DNA from: Anthropogastromicrobium sp963652495
GTDB taxonomy: Bacteria > Bacillota > Clostridia > Lachnospirales > Lachnospiraceae
Reading direction: 5' to 3'
Assembly: GCA_963652495.1 (NCBI GenBank)
Contig: CAVJTU010000007.1
Span: forward strand, 4,771 to 68,770
Length of the DNA stretch: 64,000 nt
Shown here: positions 1 through 8,596 of the stretch, in pieces
Layout of the letters: each line of letters opens with the position of its first letter
Position numbering within the stretch: position 1 is the first letter of the stretch
Program-made: the position numbers and the translations under genes
Notes under the pieces: model-generated
Told to the model about the DNA's origin: nothing
The model's database searches: none
What the model saw: the letters and a program-made list of their open reading frames with translations, nothing else

Positions 1-1
1 G

Positions 2-1021
2 ATCGCAGGCAAGAAGCTTCTTCATCCAAACGATCACATCAATATGTCTCAGAGTTCCAACGATACCTTCCCGACTGCACTTCACATCGCAGCAGCTATG
101 AGCATCGAGGATAATCTGTTCCCGGCTATGGACAAGCTGACGGAGACCTTAAAGCGTCTGGAGTCTGAGAATGAGGACGTTGTAAAGAGCGGACGTACTC
201 ATCTGCAGGATGCCGTTCCGATCCGTTTCTCTCAGGAGATCAGCGGTTGGAGAAATATGCTTGAGAAGACAAAGAAGATGTTAGAGGCAGCTCTTCCGGG
301 CTTAAAGGAGTTAGCACTTGGCGGCACTGCTGTTGGTACCGGACTGAACGCTCCGAAGAACTTTGGACCGGAAGTTGCAAAGGTAATCAGTGAACTGACT
401 GGAAAAGAGTTTGTGACAGCTGAGAACAAGTTCCATGCACTGACCGCAAAGGACGATATCGCATTTGCTCACGGTGCATTAAAGGCACTCGCGGCAGATC
501 TCATGAAGATCGCAAATGATGTCCGTTGGCTGGCAAGTGGTCCAAGATGCGGACTCGGCGAGATCTCCATTCCGGAAAATGAGCCGGGAAGCTCGATCAT
601 GCCGGGTAAGGTAAATCCGACACAGTGTGAGGCTATGACCATGGTAGCCGTTCAGGTAATGGGCAACGATGCTGCAATCGGTTTTGCAGCCAGCCAGGGC
701 AACTTCGAGCTGAATGTATTCATGCCGGTTATCGCATATAATTTCCTGCAGTCCGTAAGACTTCTGTCTGATGTCATCGTTTCGTTCAACGATCACTGTG
801 CAGTTGGAATTAAGGCAAACAGAGAGAAGATGAAGTACAACCTTCACAACTCCTTAATGCTGGTAACTGCTCTGAATCCGTACATCGGCTATGACAATGC
901 AGCAAAGACTTCCAAGAAGGCATTCAAGGAAAATATCTCCTTAAAGGAAGCCTGTGTACAGTTGGGATTTTTGACGGCAGAGAAGTTTGACGAGGTATTC
1001 CATCCGGAAGAGATGGCATAA
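2..1021 (+). CDS. fumC: Fumarate hydratase class II, 3' part (5' end outside window)
   Basis: Interconverts malate and fumarate in the cytosol. The frame is open from base 2, so the start lies upstream of the window. Visible: the PNDHINMSQSSND substrate-binding stretch, GRTHLQDA, the superfamily signature GSSIMPGKVNP and the following NPTQCEA. Residues around NVFMPVIAYNFLQSVRLL and HCAVGI are of fumarase rather than aspartase type, which is why I prefer fumC over aspA. About 340 residues of the usual 460 are present and nothing looks broken. It lies 190 bp upstream of the Hdr/Flx operon on the same strand, with no clear terminator between. It would therefore supply fumarate to the reductase pair at 7.9-10.2 kb. 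Confidence 0.9.
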   Translation: MAGKKLLHPNDHINMSQSSNDTFPTALHIAAAMSIEDNLFPAMDKLTETLKRLESENEDVVKSGRTHLQDAVPIRFSQEISGWRNMLEKTKKMLEAALPGLKELALGGTAVGTGLNAPKNFGPEVAKVISELTGKEFVTAENKFHALTAKDDIAFAHGALKALAADLMKIANDVRWLASGPRCGLGEISIPENEPGSSIMPGKVNPTQCEAMTMVAVQVMGNDAAIGFAASQGNFELNVFMPVIAYNFLQSVRLLSDVIVSFNDHCAVGIKANREKMKYNLHNSLMLVTALNPYIGYDNAAKTSKKAFKENISLKEACVQLGFLTAEKFDEVFHPEEMA

Positions 1022-1070
1022 AATGCAGACAATGCCGCGATTATGCATCCAAAAATTGCGTTACATAAGA

Positions 1071-1149
1071 CTTCTCGACAGACAATCTACAGCGCAAGCC
1101 TGATCGCTTCGCTTTACGGCATTGCGCACGTAGATGTCTGCTCTCGAAG
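1071..1149 (+). repeat. 79-bp dispersed palindromic repeat, copy 1
   Basis: A 79-bp unit bounded by CTTCTCG and CGAAG, with imperfect inverted ends (CAGACAATCTAC near the left, GTAGATGTCTG near the right) and an inner inverted pair. A second 79-bp copy lies inverted at 56713-56791 with only about six differences by eye. It sits between fumC and hdrB and may fold in the transcript. A small non-autonomous element or REP-like repeat is likely. No coding capacity is seen. Confidence 0.8.
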
Positions 1150-1212
1150 TCACGAAAGTAAATGGATCGCGGCATAAAAACACAGCCACTATGTGGCAGA
1201 ATGGAAGGAACT

Positions 1213-2010
1213 ATGAAGTATAGCTACTACCCAGGGTGTACCCTGAAGACAAAGGCAAAAGAACTCAATGATTATGCCATTGCTTCTGCAAAGGCACTGG
1301 GCATTGAGATGGAGGAGATTGAGGACTGGCAGTGCTGCGGCGGCGTGTATTCGACTGCTACCGATGAGATTGCCAACAAGCTTTCTTCCGTCAGAGCTCT
1401 GGCTCAGGCAAGAGATAAGGGACAGGATCTTCTGACTCTTTGCTCCGCCTGTCATAATGTAATCAAGCGTGTCAATAACGACATGAGAAATAACGAAGAA
1501 TTTCGTACAAAAGCCAACAATTATATGGCACCGGATATGGAATACAGTGGTGAGGCAAATGTCATTCACTATCTTGAAATGCTGCGTGATGTAGTAGGCT
1601 TTGACAATTTAAAGAAAGCAGTTGTAAACCCGTTAAAGGGAAAGAAAATTGCTGCTTACTACGGCTGTCTTTTGCTTCGTCCGGGCAAGGTAATGGAGTT
1701 TGATGATCCGGAGAATCCAAAGATCATGGAAGACTTCATCAAGGCCATCGGCGCAACACCTGTTATCTTTTCACAGCGCAATGAGTGCTGCGGAGGATAT
1801 ATGACCTTAAACGACAAGGAACTGGCACAGAGAAGAAGCAATGCCGTTGTCGCATCTGCGTTGGATCAGAACGCGGACTGCATGATCACAGCCTGTCCTC
1901 TCTGCCGGTACAATCTTGTAGCCAATGCAACCGAGAAACAGATTCCGGTTTACTATTTCACCGAGCTGTTAGCGGAAGCACTTGGCGTAAAAGAGGAGGT
2001 GCAGGCATGA
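1213..2010 (+). CDS. hdrB: Heterodisulfide reductase subunit B-like protein (HdrB)
   Basis: 265 aa. Two CCG-type cysteine-rich domains are visible: one begins at YYPGCTLK and continues through WQCCGGVY to a CSACHNV motif; the second runs from YYGCLLLRPG through RNECCGGYMT to TACPLCRYN. In the family these bind noncubane [4Fe-4S] clusters and reduce a disulfide. Start chosen at the ATG after GGAAGGA; an in-frame ATG 12 bp upstream is possible. Its stop overlaps the hdrC start (ATGA). The organism would have no CoM/CoB, so the true acceptor is unknown. In the bacterial Hdr-Flx complex of Desulfovibrio it is DsrC, which is not seen here; the nearby fumarate reductase pair is an inferred alternative. 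Confidence 0.88.
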   Translation: MKYSYYPGCTLKTKAKELNDYAIASAKALGIEMEEIEDWQCCGGVYSTATDEIANKLSSVRALAQARDKGQDLLTLCSACHNVIKRVNNDMRNNEEFRTKANNYMAPDMEYSGEANVIHYLEMLRDVVGFDNLKKAVVNPLKGKKIAAYYGCLLLRPGKVMEFDDPENPKIMEDFIKAIGATPVIFSQRNECCGGYMTLNDKELAQRRSNAVVASALDQNADCMITACPLCRYNLVANATEKQIPVYYFTELLAEALGVKEEVQA

Positions 2011-2387
2011 CAATCAATAAGGAAATGATTACCGATATCAGTGGTGTGAACCCGCGTAAGTGTATGAAGTGCGGAAAATGTTCTGCAACCTGTCCGGCAT
2101 TCGATGCAATGGATTATCATCCGCATCAGTTTGTTGATATGGTAGAAAACGGAAAAATCGAGGCACTGATGCAGTCAAAGTCCATCTGGAACTGCTTAAG
2201 CTGCATGGCATGTGTACAGAGATGTCCAAGAAGCGTTGAGCCTGGAAAGTTAGTAGAAGCAATCCGTCTGGCTGTTATTCGTCAGCAGGGAATGAATCAC
2301 TTAAGTGAGGAAGCCATTCCGCAGCTTCTTGACCCAGAGCTTCCGCAGCAGGCAATTGTCAGCGCATTCCGTAAGTATAAGAGATAA
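2007..2387 (+). CDS. hdrC: Heterodisulfide reductase subunit C-like ferredoxin (HdrC)
   Basis: 126 aa. Two [4Fe-4S] motifs of the CxxCxxCxxxCP form are visible: CMKCGKCSATCP near residue 18 and CLSCMACVQRCP near residue 66. HdrC passes electrons from HdrA to the HdrB catalytic site. It starts inside the hdrB stop codon (ATGA), with AGGAGG 8 bases upstream, so translation is probably coupled. Length and cluster spacing fit the HdrC family. The C-terminal half is a helical tail without further cysteines. Confidence 0.9.
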   Translation: MTINKEMITDISGVNPRKCMKCGKCSATCPAFDAMDYHPHQFVDMVENGKIEALMQSKSIWNCLSCMACVQRCPRSVEPGKLVEAIRLAVIRQQGMNHLSEEAIPQLLDPELPQQAIVSAFRKYKR

Positions 2388-2405
2388 AGAAAGGCTGGTT
2401 TACAT

Positions 2406-4391
2406 ATGCAGAAAATAGGAGTATTTGTATGTTGGTGCGGAAGTAATATCGCAGCAACTGTCGATGTTGCGGCTGTGGTTGAAGCCTTAAAGGTTCAGCC
2501 GGGCGTTGTATACGCAACCGACTATCAGTATATGTGTTCTGCCAGCGGACAGAACATCATTAAGGATGCCATCAAGGAATACGGACTGACCGGCGTAGTA
2601 ATCTGTTCCTGTTCTCCTCGTATGCATGAGGCAACCTTCCGCAAGACCGTAGAGGCAGCGGGACTCAATCCATACATGCTTGAGATCGCAAATATCCGTG
2701 AGCAGTGTTCCTGGATTCACAAGGATAGAAAAGAAGCAACTGAGAAGGCGATTATCTTAGGCCGTTCCGCAATCGCAAAGGTTCAGTTAAATGCACCGTT
2801 GACTTCTCAGACAAGCCCGGTTGTAAAGCGTGCGCTTGTAATCGGAGGCGGTATCGCTGGTATTCAGACCGCACTGGACATTGCAGATGCAGGTTTCGAG
2901 GTTGATATCGTAGAGAAGAAGCCAACCATCGGCGGTAAGATGTCTCAGCTGGATAAGACATTCCCGACCCTTGACTGTGCGGCATGTATTTTGACACCGA
3001 AGATGGTAGATGCAGGTGCAAATGATAAGATTCATCTGTATACCTACTGTGAAGTAGAGAAGGTTTCCGGTTTCGTAGGAAACTTCAGCGTAACCATCAA
3101 GCAGAAGCCGCGTTATGTGGATCCTGTAAAGTGTACCGGATGTGGTGCCTGTACCGAGAAATGTCCGTCCAAGAAGACTCCAAACGAGTTCAACATGGGT
3201 CTGGACAACAGAACCGCAATCTACATCCCGTTTGCACAGGCAGTTCCGAAGTTAGCAGTCATTGACCGTGATGCATGTATTCACTTCAAGAATGGCAAGT
3301 GCGGACTTTGTGTAAGAACATGTGGTGCCGGAGCGATCAACTATGCTCAGAAGGAAGAGTTCATCACTAAGGAGTACGGTGCAATCGTAGTTGCAACCGG
3401 TTACAATCAGATCAAGCCGGTTAAGTTTGACGAGTATCTGTATTCCCAGAGCAAGGATGTTGTTACATCTCTTGAGTTTGAGCGTATCATGAACGCAGCA
3501 GGTCCGACAAAGGGACAGCTCGTATGTCCGTCTGACGGAAGACATCCAAAGAAGATCGTATTTGTACAGTGTGTCGGTTCCAGAGGAAACTCCTGCAGAG
3601 ATAAGTCCTACTGTTCCAAGATCTGCTGTATGTACACAGCAAAGCATGCAATGCTTGTAAAGGATCATCATCCGGATATCGATGTTACGGTATTCTACAT
3701 CGACGTCCGTACACCGGGAAAGAACTTTGATGAGTTCTATCGCCGTGCCGTAGAGCAGTATGGTGTTCACTATATTAAGGGTATGGTTGGTAAGGTTGAG
3801 CAGGGCAAAGGCTGCTTAAAGGTTCAGGCTTCCGATCTGTTAAACAACGAGCAGATCCATATGGACGCTGATATGGTTGTCCTTGCATCCGCAATCGAGC
3901 CGGATGAGAGTGCAAGAAGCCTTGCAACAATGCTGACTGCAAGTATGGATACAAACGACTTCTTTACCGAGGCTCATGCAAAGCTTCGCCCGGTAGAGAG
4001 CCCGACCGCTGGTATCTTCTTATCTGGTGTCTGCCAAGGACCGAAGGATATCCCAGAGACCGTTGCACAGGCAAGTGCCGCTGCTGCAAAGGTAATCGGC
4101 CTTCTTGCAAAGGATTCCCTTCTGTGTAATGCTTGTGTCGCTCATTCCGATGAGACACTGTGTAACGGCTGCTCCCAGTGTACCAATGTCTGCGCATATG
4201 GTGCAATCACCTATGAGGAGAGACTGGTTATGGATAAGGGTGTTCGTGAGACAAGAAGAGTTGCAGTTGTTAACGAAGCAATCTGCCAGGGCTGCGGTGC
4301 TTGTACGGTAACTTGTCCGTCCGGTGCTATGGACCTGAAGGGATTTGCAAATAATCAGATTATGGCGGAGGTAGACGCAATATGCAAGTAA
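2406..4391 (+). CDS. hdrA: Heterodisulfide reductase subunit A-like flavoprotein (HdrA)
   Basis: 661 aa, cytosolic. HdrA is the flavin-bifurcating core of Hdr complexes. Order seen: N-terminal domain with CWCG and a CSCSPRMHE motif; a Rossmann FAD site (VIGGGIAGIQ, about residue 143) followed by a Cys-containing insert (LDCAACILTPKM); a ferredoxin motif CTGCGACTEKCP; a QCVGSRG segment with several following Cys residues; and two C-terminal ferredoxin motifs (CNGCSQCTNVC, CQGCGACTVTCP). All cluster ligands are Cys, with no selenocysteine needed. The 3' end overlaps flxD by 10 bp. It should accept electrons through FlxD and split them between HdrBC and a low-potential carrier such as ferredoxin; that role is inferred from the family. 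Confidence 0.92.
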   Translation: MQKIGVFVCWCGSNIAATVDVAAVVEALKVQPGVVYATDYQYMCSASGQNIIKDAIKEYGLTGVVICSCSPRMHEATFRKTVEAAGLNPYMLEIANIREQCSWIHKDRKEATEKAIILGRSAIAKVQLNAPLTSQTSPVVKRALVIGGGIAGIQTALDIADAGFEVDIVEKKPTIGGKMSQLDKTFPTLDCAACILTPKMVDAGANDKIHLYTYCEVEKVSGFVGNFSVTIKQKPRYVDPVKCTGCGACTEKCPSKKTPNEFNMGLDNRTAIYIPFAQAVPKLAVIDRDACIHFKNGKCGLCVRTCGAGAINYAQKEEFITKEYGAIVVATGYNQIKPVKFDEYLYSQSKDVVTSLEFERIMNAAGPTKGQLVCPSDGRHPKKIVFVQCVGSRGNSCRDKSYCSKICCMYTAKHAMLVKDHHPDIDVTVFYIDVRTPGKNFDEFYRRAVEQYGVHYIKGMVGKVEQGKGCLKVQASDLLNNEQIHMDADMVVLASAIEPDESARSLATMLTASMDTNDFFTEAHAKLRPVESPTAGIFLSGVCQGPKDIPETVAQASAAAAKVIGLLAKDSLLCNACVAHSDETLCNGCSQCTNVCAYGAITYEERLVMDKGVRETRRVAVVNEAICQGCGACTVTCPSGAMDLKGFANNQIMAEVDAICK

Positions 4392-4834
4392 ATGAGACAA
4401 ATGAAAACAAAGAGTTTACGCCTCTGATCGTGGCATTCTGCTGTAACTGGTGTTCCTATGCGGGAGCTGACCTTGCAGGAAGCAGCCGTCTGAATTATCC
4501 GGCTAATGTCAAGATCATTCGTGTACCATGCTCCTGCCGTGTAAATCCGCTGTTCATTCTGCGTGCATTCCAGAGAGGCGCTGACGGTGTAATCCTGTGT
4601 GGATGCCATCCGGGTGACTGCCATTATACGACTGGTAACTATTACGCAAGAAGAAGAATGACACTTCTGTTCTCCATGCTTGACTATTTGGGCATCGAGA
4701 AGGAGAGAGCAAGAGTGGAGTGGGTTTCCGCAGCAGAGGGTGCAAGATTTGCATCTGTTATGAATGATTTTGTGGACACCATTACAAAGCTTGGTGAAAA
4801 CAGAAAGTTGAGGGATCTGCGATGCGAGAAATAA
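4382..4834 (+). CDS. flxD: MvhD-like [2Fe-2S] protein linking Hdr and Flx (FlxD)
   Basis: 150 aa. The family signature is clear: IVAFCCNWCSYAGAD near the start, RVPCSCRVNP in the middle and a GVILCGCHPGDCHY segment. In methanogens MvhD joins the hydrogenase to HdrA. In bacteria the same family (FlxD) joins the NADH-oxidising Flx subunits to HdrA. It overlaps hdrA upstream and flxC downstream (13 bp), as expected for subunits made in fixed ratio. No hydrogenase gene is nearby, so the electron donor is most likely the FlxA/B/C module. Confidence 0.87.
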   Translation: MQVNETNENKEFTPLIVAFCCNWCSYAGADLAGSSRLNYPANVKIIRVPCSCRVNPLFILRAFQRGADGVILCGCHPGDCHYTTGNYYARRRMTLLFSMLDYLGIEKERARVEWVSAAEGARFASVMNDFVDTITKLGENRKLRDLRCEK

Positions 4835-5847
4835 AAGAATTACTGGTGTCCAAAATCAATGAGCTCATTGACAATGGCACTGTAGACCGTGTGATTGGCT
4901 GGAAGGCCGGTGAATTCTGCTACGACGTATCTCCGGCGATCTTCACAAAAGAGAATCTGGACGAACTCGTTTACAATAGTTTCTGCGGCGCAAACCAGAG
5001 CAAGTTCTTAGTAGGCGCTGCAACTGTAGATGTGCCGTTTCGTGCACCAAATGCACCGGAACCGCCAAAGCCAAAGAAAATCCTTGCACTGCTTAAGCCA
5101 TGTGACTGCTACAGCTTCAATCAGCTGCTGACGGAGCACAGACTGGATGCAGAGAAGGTATATGCACTGGGGATTCCGTGTACCGGAATGGTCGATGTCA
5201 ATAAGATCAAGGCAAAGGGAATCACAGGTATTCTTCGTATTGAGGAAGAGGGCGATACCATTAAGGTACAGACCCTTTACGGCGAAGAAACATGCAAGAA
5301 GAGTGAAGTGCTTTTAGAGCGCTGCATGGTATGTAAGGGAAAGAATCACGTGGCCGGAGATGAGATGCTGATCCCGGATGAGGAAGCACCGGATGTGCCG
5401 GTAAGCGCAGACCGCATGGCTGAGGTTGCAAAGCTTGAGGCTATGACCGAGCAAGAGCGTTTTGATTTCTGGAGAAGTCAGCTGTCAAAGTGTATCCGCT
5501 GCAATGCCTGCCGCAATGCCTGTCCTGCATGTAGCTGCCGTACCTGCGTATTTGATAATCCGAAGTCCGGCGTTGCCGCAAAGGTAAACAACACCGATTT
5601 CGAGGAGAACATGTTCCACATTATTCGTGCATTCCATGTAGCCGGCCGTTGTACCGACTGTGGTGAGTGCAGCAGAGTTTGTCCGCAGAATATTCCGCTT
5701 CACCTGTTAAACCGCAAGTTCATCAAGGATATTGACGAGTTTTACGGAGATTATCAGGCAGGTGCAAAGGTCGGTGAAAGAGGTCCGCTGATCTCTTATA
5801 CAAAGGAAGACTGTGAGCCAAGTATCGTTATGGAGAGGGGGAACTAA
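4822..5847 (+). CDS. flxC: Iron-sulfur subunit of Flx oxidoreductase (FlxC-like)
   Basis: 341 aa, soluble. The N-terminal part has LLKPCDCYSF and a CMVCKGK motif. The C-terminal part carries two ferredoxin-type motifs, CIRCNACRNACPACSCRTC near residue 222 and CTDCGECSRVCPQN near residue 276. This resembles the FrhB/HydB-like Fe-S proteins that accompany Flx modules. It overlaps flxD and is followed 3 bp later by flxB, a paralogous Fe-S subunit. It should carry electrons between the FlxA flavin and FlxD/HdrA. The assignment as C rather than B rests on gene order and could be swapped. Confidence 0.78.
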   Translation: MREIKELLVSKINELIDNGTVDRVIGWKAGEFCYDVSPAIFTKENLDELVYNSFCGANQSKFLVGAATVDVPFRAPNAPEPPKPKKILALLKPCDCYSFNQLLTEHRLDAEKVYALGIPCTGMVDVNKIKAKGITGILRIEEEGDTIKVQTLYGEETCKKSEVLLERCMVCKGKNHVAGDEMLIPDEEAPDVPVSADRMAEVAKLEAMTEQERFDFWRSQLSKCIRCNACRNACPACSCRTCVFDNPKSGVAAKVNNTDFEENMFHIIRAFHVAGRCTDCGECSRVCPQNIPLHLLNRKFIKDIDEFYGDYQAGAKVGERGPLISYTKEDCEPSIVMERGN

Positions 5848-5849
5848 TC

Positions 5850-6875
5850 ATGTTAAAGATTGCAATGAGTGAGATTTCCCGCCTGTTTGATGCGATTCAG
5901 GCTGTGGATGAGCTGTATTTGCCGGTAGAAAAAGGCAATGAGGTGGAGTTTGGCCCGTATAGTGCAGATGCAAAGGTGCGCCTTGATGCGCTCCAGACCG
6001 TAAAGTCTGCAAAGGATATGTTCTTCCCATTCCAGGAAGACATTATGAAATTCCACATGAACGGAAAGCAGATTTCGGTAGAGGCTGCTGCCAAGAAGGA
6101 TAAGGATTTTGTTGTATTTGGTGTCAGAGCATGTGACGCAAGAAGCTTTTCTATTCTGGATAAGGTTTTCTTAGCCGATCCGGTTGATACCTATTATCAG
6201 GCAAGAAGAGAGCACGGAATTGTCGTATCCATGGCATGTCACAGACCGGAGGAGACATGCTTTTGCAGCACGTTTGGAATTGATGCAACAAAGCCGGAAG
6301 GCGATGTTGTTACATGGATTGCAAACGGCACTCTGTACTGGGAAGCACAGACCGAAAAGGGTACTGCATTAACGGAGAAGGTTTTGGCTGTTTTGGAAGA
6401 GAGCGACAGCGCTGCTGTAGAGGCACAGCAATCTGCTGTAAAGGAAATCTTAAAGAAGCTGCCGCTTGCCGATCTGGATCTTTCTTATTTCACATCCCAT
6501 CCGGAGCTGGAAATCTTCAAGAGAGAAGAGTGGAAAGAATTATCCAGCCACTGCTTAGGTTGCGGAACATGTACCTTTGTATGTCCGACCTGCCAGTGTT
6601 ACGATGTGCGCGACTACGATACCGGACATGGCATTGAGCGTTATCGCTGCTGGGATTCCTGTATGTACCGCGACTTCACTATGATGGCACACGGAACCAA
6701 CCGTAAGAGTCAGGTAGAGCGTTTCCGCCAGAGATTCATGCACAAGCTGGTATACAATCCGCTTAGAAACAATGGTGAATTCTCCTGCGTAGGCTGCGGC
6801 CGCTGCTTAAAGAAGTGTCCAAATTCCCTGAATATCGTTAAGGTAGCAAAAACATTGGGAGGTACACAGGCATGA
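5850..6875 (+). CDS. flxB: Iron-sulfur subunit of Flx oxidoreductase (FlxB-like)
   Basis: 341 aa, related to the beta subunit of archaeal sulfhydrogenase (HydB type). Visible: GVRACDARSF and the ACHRPEETCFCSTFG stretch in the N-terminal half, then two ferredoxin motifs, CLGCGTCTFVCPTCQC near residue 235 and CVGCGRCLKKCP near residue 315. It starts after a GGAGAGGGGG ribosome site, and its stop overlaps the flxA start (ATGA). It is expected to receive electrons from FlxA (NADH) and pass them to FlxC/FlxD. Confidence 0.8.
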   Translation: MLKIAMSEISRLFDAIQAVDELYLPVEKGNEVEFGPYSADAKVRLDALQTVKSAKDMFFPFQEDIMKFHMNGKQISVEAAAKKDKDFVVFGVRACDARSFSILDKVFLADPVDTYYQARREHGIVVSMACHRPEETCFCSTFGIDATKPEGDVVTWIANGTLYWEAQTEKGTALTEKVLAVLEESDSAAVEAQQSAVKEILKKLPLADLDLSYFTSHPELEIFKREEWKELSSHCLGCGTCTFVCPTCQCYDVRDYDTGHGIERYRCWDSCMYRDFTMMAHGTNRKSQVERFRQRFMHKLVYNPLRNNGEFSCVGCGRCLKKCPNSLNIVKVAKTLGGTQA

Positions 6876-7705
6876 GTGAGAGAAGAGAAGAATTGATTCC
6901 TGTCCTCGGCGTTGTTACAGATGTCCGAAAGGATACGCCGGATGTAAAGACATTCCGCGTAGTAACGCCGGATGGCAAGAAAGCATTTGAACATAAGCCT
7001 GGTCAGTGTGCCATGCTTTCTGTTCCGGGTGTTGGTGAGGGTATGTTTTCCATCACCTCTTCCCCAACACAGGAAGAATATATGGAGTTCTCCATTAAAA
7101 AGTGCGGATGCCTTACCACATGGCTGCACGCTCTTGAGCCGGGTCAAATGATTACGATCCGTGGACCATATGGAAACGGATTTCCGGTGGATACTGAGTT
7201 AAAGGGCAAGAATCTGCTGTTTATCGCCGGTGGTATCGGACTGGCTCCGCTTCATTCTGTAATCAACTACTGCCGTCACTATCGTGACCAGTATGGAGAC
7301 ATTGATATTGTTTACGGTTCCCGTTCCATGGATGACTTGGTAGATATCAAGGAAATTCAGGACGAGTGGTGCAAGGAGGCCGGAATCAACGTTCATTTGA
7401 CCATCGACCGCCCGCAGGAAGGCTGGGATGGCCATGTTGGATTCGTTCCAAGTTACGTAAACGAACTGAACCTTTCCTTAGACAAGACGATCCTGATCTG
7501 TGGACCGCCAATCATGATCAAGTTTACTCTGCAGAATCTGCAGGCACTCGGCTTCTCAAAAAGCCAGGTATATACAACCATGGAGCTTCGCATGAAGTGT
7601 GGTATCGGAAAGTGCGGCCGCTGCAATATCGGTTCCAAGTACGTCTGCAAGGACGGCCCGGTATTCCGCTTCGACCAGCTGGATGAGCTGCCAGACGAGT
7701 ATTAA
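6872..7705 (+). CDS. flxA: NAD(P)H-oxidising FAD/[2Fe-2S] subunit (FlxA, HydG/PyrK-like)
   Basis: 277 aa. Ferredoxin-reductase fold: FAD segment FSITSSP near residue 52, nucleotide segment AGGIGLAPL near residue 117, CGPPIMI, and a C-terminal PyrK-type [2Fe-2S] domain with CGIGKCGRCN and a final Cys near 256. The family oxidises NAD(P)H. In FlxABCD-HdrABC it is the NADH entry point, which is inferred here too. It is the last gene of the tight hdrBCA-flxDCBA run; a 201-bp gap holding a long palindrome follows before the fumarate reductase pair. Confidence 0.87.
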   Translation: MSERREELIPVLGVVTDVRKDTPDVKTFRVVTPDGKKAFEHKPGQCAMLSVPGVGEGMFSITSSPTQEEYMEFSIKKCGCLTTWLHALEPGQMITIRGPYGNGFPVDTELKGKNLLFIAGGIGLAPLHSVINYCRHYRDQYGDIDIVYGSRSMDDLVDIKEIQDEWCKEAGINVHLTIDRPQEGWDGHVGFVPSYVNELNLSLDKTILICGPPIMIKFTLQNLQALGFSKSQVYTTMELRMKCGIGKCGRCNIGSKYVCKDGPVFRFDQLDELPDEY

Positions 7706-7752
7706 TCAGTACAAATAAGTGCAGATCATATGAATGCGAAAGCAATGAGCTG

Positions 7753-7873
7753 TGCGCTATTGTTCACATGACACTACTGTAACGTAAACTAGCGGTGAGA
7801 CGGATTGCTTTTTTATAAAACAATCGTCGAACCGCATTCGTAGAGTAGTGAGAGGAATAGCACGGCGCAATAA
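7753..7873. repeat. Palindromic repeat element between flxA and the frd-like pair
   Basis: About 120 bp with nested inverted arms: TGCGC..CTATT against AATAG..GCGCA, ACTACT against AGTAGT, and a core GCGGTGAGACG / CGTCGAACCGC closed by ACAATCG. The core recurs at 44074-44264. It could act as an mRNA processing or attenuation hairpin within a longer transcript, or be a small mobile repeat. Confidence 0.65.
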
Positions 7874-7906
7874 AGATTTGTAAATGAATATGGAGGAAAT
7901 ATAATA

Positions 7907-8581
7907 ATGGACGAAATGATTACAGTTTATTTATATGGTAAGAAATATACTGTTCCCTCCAGCCTGACAATTATGGAAGCTTTTGAGTATTCCGGTTATC
8001 AGCTGGTTCGCGGCTGCGGCTGCCGTAATGGTTTTTGCGGTGCCTGTGCTACAATTTACCGTATCAAGGGTGAGACCACTCTTCACGGATGTCTTGCATG
8101 TTCCACAAAGGTTGAGGACAACATGTGCGTAGCATCTCTTCCATTCTTCCCATTAGAGAAAGAAATCTACAATATCGAAGAGATCCGTCCAACTCAGGAG
8201 ATCATGATGCAGCTGTATCCGGAAATCTATTCCTGTATCGGATGCAATGCCTGTACAAAGGCCTGCACACAGCAGTTAAATACGATGCAGTATATCGCAT
8301 ATGCACAGCGCGGTGAGTATGAGAAGTGTGCTGAGGAGTCCTTTGACTGTGTAATGTGCGGTGTTTGCTCATCCAGATGTCCGGCTGGAATTTCCCATCC
8401 GCAGGTAGCTCTGCTTGCAAGAAGACTGACCGGAAAGTACTTAAAGCCGGAAGCAAAGCATCTGACAAAGCGCGTTAAGGAGATCGCAGAGGGAGATTTC
8501 GATGAGGCGATGAAGGATATCATGAGCAAGTCCATCGACGAGCTGAAAGATATGTATAACAATCGTGTAATCGAAAAATAA
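7907..8581 (+). CDS. frdB: Fumarate reductase/succinate dehydrogenase-like iron-sulfur subunit
   Basis: 224 aa, soluble. The N-terminal [2Fe-2S] ferredoxin domain has the SdhB/FrdB ligand pattern (CRNGFCGAC at residues 39-47, with another Cys near 62). The C-terminal part has two motifs, CIGCNACTKAC and CVMCGVCSSRCP, so the second cluster has the four-Cys [4Fe-4S] pattern. Start ATG follows TGGAGGAAA. No membrane anchor gene (FrdC/D or SdhC) lies in the block, so quinone is an unlikely partner. It ends 15 bp before the flavoprotein gene. Inferred role: carry electrons, possibly from the HdrBC/Flx complex, to the flavoprotein. Confidence 0.82.
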   Translation: MDEMITVYLYGKKYTVPSSLTIMEAFEYSGYQLVRGCGCRNGFCGACATIYRIKGETTLHGCLACSTKVEDNMCVASLPFFPLEKEIYNIEEIRPTQEIMMQLYPEIYSCIGCNACTKACTQQLNTMQYIAYAQRGEYEKCAEESFDCVMCGVCSSRCPAGISHPQVALLARRLTGKYLKPEAKHLTKRVKEIAEGDFDEAMKDIMSKSIDELKDMYNNRVIEK

Positions 8582-8596
8582 AGGAGGACGAATAAG

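Noticed and set aside
2..1021. Aspartate ammonia-lyase
   Set aside because: The superfamily signature is shared, but residues around NVFMPVIAYNFLQSVRLL and HCAVGI are those of class II fumarase.
1213..4391. Methanogenic CoB-CoM heterodisulfide reductase
   Set aside because: HdrABC homologues are present but together with Flx subunits and a bacterial gene setting. Nothing else points to methanogenesis.
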